Shown here piece by piece: positions 49,401 through 61,400 of a stretch of 64,000 nucleotides of DNA. The notes under the pieces were generated by a model. That model saw nothing but the letters and a program-made list of their open reading frames with translations, was not told the DNA's origin and made no database searches. Position 1 is the first letter of the stretch. Every line of letters starts with the position of its first letter. The position numbers and the translations under genes were made by a program. This DNA comes from Strongylocentrotus droebachiensis (taxonomy: Eukaryota > Echinodermata > Echinoidea > Camarodonta > Strongylocentrotidae). The stretch covers positions 124,001-188,000 of the forward strand of contig JAVYIG010001819.1 in assembly GCA_035222895.1 (NCBI GenBank), in the 5' to 3' direction.

Positions 49401-52400
49401 TGCGTCGGGTGTATGCAATGACAATTTCATTACACGACATTCGTAAAGATTTGAATTGACAATTAAAATCTGTGCGTTCAGAAATTGTCGATAATGTCAG
49501 GGATTCAGAATCCACCGATCAGAAGTATATGTAGGATTTACAGAGCAACTGTAGATCTGGGGGGAAATGACAAGCGTTACCTTCTCTCAAGTATAGCAAT
49601 GAATACTTGATATGCTAAGAAATTGTGAATAGTTATGAAGAACATTTCGTTGGTTGTTCTGAATAACTGATCTGGATAAGGATGATATTTACTAGCTCAC
49701 ATTCATGAGTGGGATATGGTAAAATGAAGCAATAATTGGCTTAAAACAGAAAAGCATAGAGAGACAATAATTGTTTGAGAAGATCATAATGGGGTCCCTG
49801 AGTCCGTGTTAGGACATATCCCACGGTAAAATTTGCTTCCAAAAAGAAGTGCATTCATATTATTTATTTTGGGTGTTTCAAATAAGGATTCTTATACAAC
49901 AAACTAAATAATTTTGCTAGAAACTCGCCAACATTTTATATGATGTTAGAAAAAGATTTTTGAGTTGCAAACACCTCATAGTGCACCTTGCACACGCAAA
50001 TTAAATATGGGATCTTTTGATATTCTAAAATGAAAAAAATCACTTCATATGTTTCTCTCTTAAATTTTATTTTATCTTAAAGAGGGACTGCACTACTTGT
50101 TGCTACTTGGTCCCCTTTTTCTTATGAGAGCTGATTTGATGAGATAATCACCTGCCAGTGACCATGCAGGGAGGTCTTATCCATCATGGCCAAACTAGTA
50201 CAGAGAGGCTTTAAATCATCTGTAAATATGTACGATCATACAGCAATGAGTATGCGTCACACAATGAGCTTACCCGAATGCCCATACTGGCACCACGGTT
50301 GTACTTGACAAGGACATCGAAATCGACTTCGTTTTGCTCTCCCTCACGTATTTCAATGGCATCACTGCTTGTCGGCCTAACGCTGTTCACTAAAATCTTT
50401 GGTGCTGTCAAATCAAATAATGTAATAAATTTATTTGCATGTACCTTTTACCTTGATTATTATGAAGTTCCCTCGGAAGAACAGTATTACATTTATTGAT
50501 GGAATATCCAGTTTATATACAAACTAAATTAAAGCGAACCTGCACGCACGTTTCATAGTTGTCAGTGTATGGATTTTCTTACTGCCAATTTGTTGAAGTA
50601 CACAATATACATAATCCAGACGCTTTTTTTCTTCTCATTTTTCCTTTTCAGAGGCTTCAGATGTACTACCATGAAAGTATATGTTCATCACGATGAAATA
50701 AATCTCATACAGATAACATTGTAGTTATAGAGACAACGTTCACTACTGGTGAAGGTGAGAACTTATTATCAAATTTTTCATCCAATTATGTTACTGTGAA
50801 AGAATCATAGAAGAAATTCTCTGAAATGCATCGCTCTTAAAAGGCCGTCATATTCGAAACATGAGAGGAAATGACTGAAGTGTTTGAACCATACTTTCAT
50901 GCTGCACTTGTGTGTAGTGCATCTGAACTTCAGTATCACTGAGTCAATTTCTCATCATTTTGATAATTCCATATCTTCAAAATATACACGAAATCTTATG
51001 TTCCACATAATCATAATCAACCTTTTCCTATTGCATCAATACAGTATAACTAAAAAGCGCGATTGCATGACCTGGGGGGCGTTTCATGAAACAATTAGTT
51101 GGTGGTTTTCACCGAATAATATCATGTTCACTGACAATTTAGTCAGTGCTGACTAAATTTGACCAATCACAGGCCTGGAAAATAGTCGGTGACAAAAGGA
51201 TTGTCGGTGAACATGATATTAGTCGGTGAAAACCACAGACTAATTGTTTCACGAAACGCCCCCCAGAGCTCAACTTACAGGTTGATTTTAAAACAGATCA
51301 TCGTAAACAGTTCTTTTGCACATTACGACATTACGAGTAGCATAAATGTGCGTACTGCAATGCCTTACTGTCATTTATATTAAACGTATATGTAGAGTAG
51401 TGACGAGTTTTCTTCGTGAAAAAAAAATCTTCATAATAAAACAAGGACTTACTTATTTTACATTGCTGAACCTTGCAGGATACCCTAGTGTCTCCGTCTG
51501 ATTTTGAATCTCGTATGGTATAGGGCGGGTTGGGACGACTGCTCTTGCCGAACTCGAGACACAAGTAGCGCTTTCCTTCACATCCGGCATCTGAGATATT
51601 CACTCTACAGGAGGAAGAAAATGTGTACACTCAACATATGAGATAAATTAAGTTGGGCAATCACTTGCTGGTTAAAACTCTACCTATTTCAAAGCTATTT
51701 GTTAAGCAATTCAGCTCAAGAGCACTTGACCAAATTATGACATTTTTTTTTCTTTACCTAAGGCCTAAAAAAAAAATAAAAAAAAAAAAAAAAAAAATAT
51801 GTTGCCCTTTGCGACCGACCCCAAAATCTTGAAATCTACGGTCGGCTTAAACAAAAAAATTACCGTTTTTTTGAAGAAAAAAATGTATTAAAGCATTGAA
51901 AAATGAAGAATATCAGCCCAAAGAGGGGGTAAACAAAAATTAATAAAAAGAATTCCGACCGACCGACCCATGTTTTGGCACCTAAAGGGCAATATAACAT
52001 CTTTCTTTTTTTTAGGCCTAATAATGAGGCATATAATTACCAACGATTCCTGATGAATGAGGGTTGAGAAAGACTTACCCAGGTTTGTACTAATTTTATC
52101 AGGTTTGGTAAAAATGCAATAGCTGGTCCAAACAAAAATTAGCAGACAGTGAAGGGTAAATAGCTTTAGTTTCTGGCAGTATGTTAACGCATCATACCCT
52201 CTAATTCCATTTTTCTCGTTTTGTATCTACCCTCCCTGTATCTTTTCTTTTATCCATGACCTTGGTAATCATTACTAAGATCAAAATATATCAATAGACT
52301 ACAATGCAGCCTATCTTCTTTTTTTTTTGAAAGAAAGGTTTAGAAACATCACTGAGTGAAATTTTAAAAAAAATCACTTTAATTTTCTTTAATTTAAATT

Positions 52401-55400
52401 TACATTTTTCGCCGACATTTCAGCCTGCGGTCGCCAAATTTGTTATAGAATTATTTGATGATCAGACAATGTTTGCAAAACATTCGGCAACTGAAAAATA
52501 CATATCATTAGCCTTATGAAACTCAATATAACCCACCAATGACTTATAAATAAGAGTAAATATAAATCAGTGATTCGTACCCGGGATTTCTTATCTGGAA
52601 AGTATTGGGCCTTCCTGATGTAATGGCCCTCGATCTGTCTCCCATATCTAAGACCTGGGGGGCTTCGTCACTACGACCGGTCCCTTGGGCGTTGTCACTC
52701 GCGAAAACTCCCATCCTCCACAAGTTTGTACCGTCGAAAGTAGATCCAGGAGACACGTCTAGGTTAACAGTAGCCTCAACCGAGTCAAAGAATCCCCCAC
52801 GAGACAATTCGGGCGCCCATGCCAGGCCAGTGATGTCAATATTTTTGTTCCTGTTGTCTTCTACATTTGACCCACTACCACCGTTTCCATGACTACCACC
52901 GCTAGTACCACTGCCAGTACCACGACCATTGTTTCCTCCGCTGGTACCAGATCCCCCTGTTCCGTGTCCGCCCGTCGATCCTGTATTTACATCAACAAAA
53001 AGTACATCAGAACGTACACCGAAATCATAAACAAACAAAAACAGATCAGGGTAATCTGTGCACTTGACACCTACCTCTACCTTTCCTTCCATATATTTAA
53101 CTGTCAATGTAAAATATCATATATAATTACACAATACCTTTTCATATGAAAAATCCTTTTTTTTATTTTTTAAACAGGCATAGTTTTAGAGAATAATTTC
53201 GTACTTTTGTACATGTTTTATCAAAATATCATTGGTTATCATGACTTGATTATGGCATTTCCTGTTTTTAAAAAAATTACAATTTTTTGTTTTGTTTTAC
53301 TCTTGTGCTTATAAATAAATGTCTGCGTAACGACATGTATGTCATTAGCATCAGCAAAAATCACTCCATGTCCACATACATACATATGTTCTTCAATAAA
53401 AGCAAACAATCACCTAAAATTATTGATAAAAAGTTCAGATATGGTCTCGTGAACTCGTTCAAAGCTACGATAATGCATGTGCATGTTATAGAACACCCTT
53501 AAAGCGATACTGAACTGATTAACTTTCTCCCCTAGCGTAACGTAATGCCCAATTTCCACTTTGCAGACAGAGGACTCGTGCGAGAACCAACAGCGCAACA
53601 AGTTTTTGGACCATACTGCTACAGCTTAAAGGTAATACAAAGTTTTGGTATGGGGTCAGGAATTTGGTTCAAATGAACACATTGGAAGCATATTCGATCC
53701 TACAATATTCAGTGATCGTTGTCGCGGTTGAAATCGAGTCTAAAGTTATGAAATTGAAAATAATAAACTCTTTATGTTGTATAGCTCCCTCTCAAGGTCA
53801 AGATATTAGTTAAGCTATAAAACATTGTTTCTTGACTAAAATCGACCGATAAGCTATTCCCGTTTGGGAGTTATATATCACAACTACATATTCTGAGATT
53901 TTCAGGGTCGCAGCTACCATTGTACGGCCGTAGGCGCTATTTGAAATTTATCAAAATTTACCGGGAGCACCGGTACATTTTTATATTCCATTTTTCTCGA
54001 AAGCAGAAGTGTTTTAGGGGGTAAATTTTCTAGTACTTATCATACCTCCACAGGGGCATCCAAATATATCAAAATTGCAAAGAATCACTATCCACACAAT
54101 TTTCAAAATTTCCCAAAACTTTGTATTACCTTTAACTGAGATGGCGCTATATAGGGGATGCGTCTAGTACAGTTTGGCCGTGATCTCTACAGTAGTGAGT
54201 TATTACCTCCCCGTAAAAGTACCGGAAACGGGATTGCCCCTGTCATACCATGCAAAATCATGATCACCTTTACATACCAAAAATATGAAATTCCCGTGAG
54301 CTTACCACTATCACACTGTTGTTCTTCACAGAGTACGATTGGCGACATGGAAAATTCGGTGGATGGATTGTCTCCTTTGGCGTACTCGAGACATAAATAG
54401 CGGTAGGCATTATTGCAGCCCAGTTGATCGGCATCACGGAAAGTAAAAGAGCCAGACAGCTCCATGATGTTATCATCCCGTCGTGAAGGAGGCTGGAGAG
54501 TTTTGCGCTCGCCAAGATAATCGAGGATGTCCGGGACTTCGCCACTTCTGTGAATGCAAGGAGTAAGTGGGAAGGTTAAAACATCTTTCGAACAGAAATT
54601 AAAAACTTAAAGAATAGAGAACTGCTATACAATATTCTAAATCAGAAAGAAACAGCTAGCGAACATAGGAATTCGGTAAGGGGTAAGAATGAACTTTGAA
54701 TAGAATTTGGAATTCTCAGTTTGTGGTTCATTAATTGTGCTAAAAAGGCATTGAGAAAAAAATGTTTCAAGGTTTTGGATAGCTCAAGAAAATATACCAT
54801 AGGATTCGGTTGGGGTGGGGCATACCAAAAATGTACCTAGGTTTTAAGAATACAGCATATGGTGGAAGAACTACTGTTGAACACTTACCTTCGTCCTTCG
54901 CCCCGTGAATTTGCACTGCCAAAAGCTCCGACCCTCCAGAGTCCATCGCCGCTAATGATGTCCGTATTCTCTGCGGGGGTCACACTTAGAGTGGCGCTCA
55001 AACGTGTGTTTCTTCTGCTTAGTGAGGCGCCCACATTGGTGTACCTGGCGGTTTTCCCCGAGGAGCTGCCCCCGTTGCCCCTGTTTGAGGACTCGTCTGT
55101 AGGCACATAACAATAATAATAATAATAATAATAATCATCATATTATTAATAATAGTATTATTGATGATACGAATAAGATCGATTTATAAACCTAACTACT
55201 CTACTCTACATGTAGAGGATTGGAATCCACGCTCGCGGGTAGGTCGTAATAGTGAACATTTCGTTTGGAGTGGAATCCATTTTCAAAATAGTAGACTCCA
55301 CTTTGAGAAGAATAATCAAACCACTGCTTTGCATGGAGCTAAATGTTTTCAACTCCAAAGTAAATCATCCCTAAATATACGACTCCTAAAAAGGTGGCTT

Positions 55401-58400
55401 TCAACGCCTCTGTTTTAACCCTTACTTCACTGGGTGACAAATTTCGCAACATAATTATGTTGAACCGCCGCATTTGTTCACGCCACACCATGTGTTGACT
55501 CATTACTTTTAAGTCTTTAGATTCTTTTAGCATCATTAGAGTATCGTAAACCTCTGTGGCCTCATGCTAGCTTGAAAACGGGAAATTTGTGTAAAAAACA
55601 AGATGGGAAATTTCCTTATGTTTTTTTAAAAATAAGTCATCACTTTAAGATTTAATATTCTAACTGAATATTCATTGAGAGACCTAAAAAATGAAAAACT
55701 GTAAGTATGAAGAACAATGAAATACACGGGAAAATTGTAAAACATTAGAATACATCATAACTCAAAATGTGGTAGTCATTGAGCTTACCACCGCTACACG
55801 TCTGTTCCCGGCACATGGTATTCGACTGCATTTCAAATGTCATGGAAGGTCGGTCTCCTTTAGCAAACTCGAAACACAGATACTGGTAGTCAGCTCTGCA
55901 ACCCAAATCGGCACTCCGAGGGAAATCGAATTCGCCATTCAGAGTCATTTCGCGACCAGCTTCCATAGGAGCACGCAGTGATTGTCTGTCAAGGATGTTA
56001 CTTACTTCGCCGGTCCTACGAATCCGATCAGAGTAATAAGACAACACAGTCAGTTCAGTTTTTTTTTTTTTTTTTTGGGGGGGGGGGGAGGGGGGGGGGG
56101 GGGGGGGGGTCTCAACCTTACATTAAGCCTACGTAGCATTTAATATCCTCGCCGTATTCGGTAAACACTGTATTTCGCGAGGTCAATATACATGTATAAC
56201 GAATTTCAGTATGGGGGACATTGCCATAAAGTAAACAAAGTCAAAATATCAAAAGAATTATAACGTATGATAATCTGCCTATTAAACGACATTTTTAAAA
56301 CGACAATTATAATACCCTTTAGTGGTGGTTGCCAAATAGTATTTATTGTACAGAGGGATCTTTCATCGCCGACTTGAAAAAACCCTTAACAAATAAACTC
56401 CAGGGGACCGATACATGTATGTTTTAATTCTTATGTACATTATCAATATGGTTAATAGAAATGTTGGGCCGTGATTTCACCTAGTGCCTGTGCCTTGAGC
56501 ATTTCTACTGGCGAAAGCTGAAACTTTCCACAGTCCATCACCAACGATTCTAGTCGTATCAGAAGCAGGGGTTATAGTAACTGAAGCACCAATCCGGTTT
56601 CCACTTGAAGGCATGTCTATCTGAGCGCCCATCCTCGTGTACTTGGCGGTATCACGTACAACAGCTACAGTAACAAAAACAGAAGACAGGCAGGCTCACA
56701 TAAATGCATGGATTAAATTCACTGCAAGTATCAGACTTACATTATTTTGACCAAATTTGATGTATATTGGAGTACATTTTCTCCTAGGCTCCTGTAACAC
56801 AATGCGTTCTGGTTCGGGGTCCTAATTAAGGTGATCTCAAATACGCGATGAAGAGAACCCGTAGAAAAAAAACAGAAATTAATGATAATATTATTGTACA
56901 CTACAAACAGGAGAGTTGTCCGTGACGTCGTCCCAATCCACTGACCAAATTACATATATTTTCAGACATTATCTCTTATTATTGGTTTCGCCGTCCGGAT
57001 TCTCTTGTTGCTCAGCTTTTATACAAAATGAGCTTATTATAAAACGGAGTGCACGTCAAAAGGACGTCGAAACCTTTACGAGCGACATCATAGCTTTTTA
57101 TTCCTAAACAATAATTATTTTATAATTGTTGATAAGTACATAATTTGATGTAGGCCTATGATAAAAAGTTTAATGTGAAGAAAAATATACGACACAAAAC
57201 ACCACGTATAACTTAAGTAAATAATCACACAGTAATCGTATAAGACGCTTTGTTCCCTAAAATATTGCATCTCGAAATATTTTTACTACATAGATTTCGC
57301 AATATAAGTGCGTTATGCAATTATCATTTTTACTTTAAATATGGAGTAATTATTACTCAAGATCCATTTAAATTTGTCAATTAATAAGCTCCATAGTATC
57401 ATTTTTACCGGTTTCATTCTCTACATGAACATTGAAATGATAGTTTTATTACGCTTCTAATAACCAACAAAAGCACTTGCAGTGTATAAGTACCTACTTT
57501 CGAAAAATCAACCGTAGGCGATCTCAATGGCCTTGTATGTCACCTATGGTAACGTGCGAGGAAGTACGAATATGACAACGTACTATTACGTAATCCGAAC
57601 ATCATCTTTATGGGAAATACAATAGGGTATTGAAATTGCGCTTGAGCTGATATTTCCAAAATGGTTGTGATCGTGTTGTTATTACGCCGGTCAGTTACGA
57701 TCCTACACTTTAGAGCTCACCGCACACACTCTTTCACTGAAGAGCATTCCAGAGATAGAGTCCCTGTTTTTCAGGCACATCAAAAAGCAAAATAGAATAT
57801 ATTGTTCACTATAGACAAACGAAAGTTAAGAAACCAAATACACTGTATTTTGCAGTATACCAACCGCTGGGTGTACCCCGGAGACACGTGGCCCGTTGAC
57901 AGGAAACAACTGCCCCTCCTCCAGGTAAAGGGATATTAAAATTTGGATCAGGAGAGTCCCCTTTACCAAACTCAACGCAAAGAAACCCAATATCATTACA
58001 CCCAACCCTCCACAACTCAAAGTGTGTAGCAACGTCAAACTCGAGGGGTGCTGCAGCATGCATAGGTGCACTGGAATCACGTCGTGCCAGGATCTGCCTA
58101 CGATAAGCGACTTTTCGTCCTACTCCAGTTTGTGACGAGCTTCCGAAGATGCCCAATCTCCAAAGACTCTCGCCATAGATGTAATCGGTCGTTGGGGATG
58201 GGGTTATCCATGCTTGGATATTGACGTCGCTTGACTCTGCATCTCGATATGTTGTTGGCTCTACGGTCCATCGGAAGTTGGTAAGTCTTGCTGTCTTGAG
58301 GTGATCGTTCTGATTGCTGACAGGACGAGGACCTGGATTGGGACGTGGGTTAGGGACAGGATCGGGATTGGGATTCGGTCGTGGTCTTGGTCTTGGAGCA

Positions 58401-61400
58401 CGAGTTGGCCTTGGATTTGAATCTGACGTGGATGAAATATAATATAAGATTAATACACGATACCAAGACGGCTACCCCTAGATTTCAAAACCCTGCAAAA
58501 TAAATCCCTAGGACATTTGCAATATTACACCCCCTTTGACAATAAGCTCGCTTCGTTCGCTCGCGATATTTGGAATCCGGGTACGATATTTTCTAGCATT
58601 AGGCCCTCTCGGGTATATGTACAATAATGTGTAGGAGGGGAGGAAGACAAATTCTCTCTGATGAAATTTGGATTGGGGTGACGCAAAAAAAATTCCTAAA
58701 AGGGTGCCGTGGCTAAAAACAAAAACAAAAACAAAAATTGAATACGCTGATTTAGTAGACTAAAGACTTGTGCCCCCCCCCCCCCCCTCCCCCCCCCCCC
58801 CCCCCGATGACTGAGCCACGCTACGTCACTGTTCATGGGATATTAATTCTAATACAAAATATGATATTCTATGAAAGTACCTATGAACATAACCGATCGA
58901 AAAGAGACAATCCGTATGTACATGTACGATATACTATAGGACTGTTTTAAGATAATAAATAATTTGAATGTATGTATTGTAAAGTCAGGCTTTAATCACA
59001 CTAATACAAATTTTAAAAAAACAATGACAAAATAATGTAGATTGATTTTCATAAAAAATGTACAGCCCTTGACGCTGCAAATTGAATAGCTATACGTAGC
59101 CTACACTCACCTCGACATCGATAAAGGTGACACTCGACGAAGTGGTTATTGACAATTGGTAGATTAAAGTTGGGTCGAGGTCTATCCCCTTTTGCAAATT
59201 CAAGACAAACGTAGCGTTTGTTCCCACATCCAACTCCTTCCATGTTAAAGTTTGTGATTAAATCAAATATCAAGGGTGATGACACGGTTAGTTCTCTGCT
59301 CGTTTCATAGTCATCGAGGATCTGACGAACATATTGGTGCCTAACTCCGCCGCCATCCCGCTCACCGTTCAAATACAACCCCACCCGCCATAGACTTGAC
59401 CCATGGATGTAGTCGGTTGCAGCCTCAGGCATAACGATGAGCTTAACACGGACTGTTAAAGCTGCTCCCGGAGCTCCTAAAGTCGACATTGGAGTCAGCA
59501 GCCACTGCATACTAGAGAAGCGGGCCGACGGCAGACCCGCAATATTGCCGCTTGTGTCTGGGTTGGAACGAGGAAAAGGTAAGCAAAGGGACTGGTCCAA
59601 AAATTATGCAGACCAAAGTCGACAGAGAAAGCATCGACCAGGTAAAATGTTCAGTTTTGTGCAAGTCACCAACATTCATGCTTCAGGCAGGTGGCAGGCT
59701 GCATCCATTTTGTCCATTCTACTTCGTTGATGTTACGGTGCTCCATTTCAAACGGTGCAACAATGCATTCAGTGCGTGCGGCGTGTGCAATTACCAAGCA
59801 ATATTTCCTTACTTTGATCAAAAAGTTGGCGGATGCAATGTAACAACATTCTGAGGCTTAACATTGACATAAACATGACAATCAACAATATAAACATCAA
59901 CCATTAGTTTCAGAGTAAGACACCTATTTTACATGTTAGTAATTTTGTTTGCTTATTTTAGTTTAATGCACGCGCGCGTTTATTTTACACGCATTGACGG
60001 GAATTGTGGGAAACATTTACATTTAATTATTACCTCGCTATGCCCTTTATGAAAATGCATCACCCCATGATGCTATATAATTTTCGATGTAAAATCGCAA
60101 TGTTTGGACATTGCTTAATAATGTTAATCATTATTGTCATCGAAATATCTTTTCAATTCAAAAATATTATGTTTTGTGTTAGGCATAGGCGTTACAAGTA
60201 AACTTATGTCGCCGTCCGAATACGATGTGACTGACGGCTGCTGCTCATTATGATTGGACTAAATGGCAGTTTTTTATAGCACTGGTCGGGTATATACAAA
60301 TGAAATAATATCTCAGTCCCTAAGCAACCGTCATCCTATCCACTGCACCTCTCCTAATTAGCTTTTGTTAAAAAAGGAGAGCATCGTTGAGACCGACGAA
60401 AGGACATTATTATGTCAGGTATCTCGGTCTACCATGGTAGCTTGCGGCCCCCACCATATTTTTGTTGTTAATATACACACACTCCCGGTGAGAGGAAATG
60501 CACTTCAGCTAGAAAGAATAAGAAATTTGACCACTCATACATTCACACTGGACTCATGCACTGCACTTGAAAATCTATCACCGGACTTTACAGCTAATTG
60601 ACTCGTTCCTAAATAAAGACACAAGAAGACTAGGAGGTGGTAAATAATTTATCTACATGTAATTCTACCTAGCTAACATGATACGATCAACACTCATATT
60701 TTATGGTTAAAGTTAGATAATACAGGAATGGGTATGAAATCACTCATGTTTGTTGTACACGACGGCATTATTAGCATCGCTAATCAAGGCTGTCCGTGCA
60801 ATACTACGCCAATAGTTCATGCGCCAGTGAAACAAAGGTTTGATTGCACTTTTCATTTTGCATTCACCCCATTTTTTTACGATATCCATCTCAGAAGGCG
60901 CGTCAATAGCCGAGCCAATCGCTGATATAGTCCTGCGTCAGGCAAATGACGGCTTATGTGCAACGCAACGGTTATTAGGAAAATAATAAATGTGTCAAAC
61001 AAGATTGCGATCGAGCTAGAACATGCCTTTACACACTAAATCACATGTCAACATGCATTTAAATACATGTATATGCAAACTATTGAAACATTGGTATTCA
61101 CATTTACTTGAGGTCAAAGTTTCCTCAATCCCCTCCACAAATTACACTTTCTTCTCAGAGTATAAAGATTTCATCTCAAACTTCCATGTGAATACCTCCA
61201 ACAGGAGAGCTCAGAGAATAATTCACAACATCAAAAATATTCTTGACTAATTCCACAATGTCTAATACATATCGATTGAGACTGAATGGCGAAACTATTA
61301 CATTTCACTCCAATAGATGCCGATTCTAAAAATATTCGATGAAAATATTTAGGTATGTTAAATCTATCTTATTTTGCACCGATTATCTGATTATTGCACA

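Noticed and set aside
57826..58080. Leu/Ile-rich minus-strand frame, resembling a membrane protein
   Set aside because: A frame-shifted shadow of the exon at 57877-58422, which carries the Cys and LW motifs of the module.
59437..59854. Plus-strand frames near module 2
   Set aside because: Antisense to the module 2 exon and its acceptor region; no domain.
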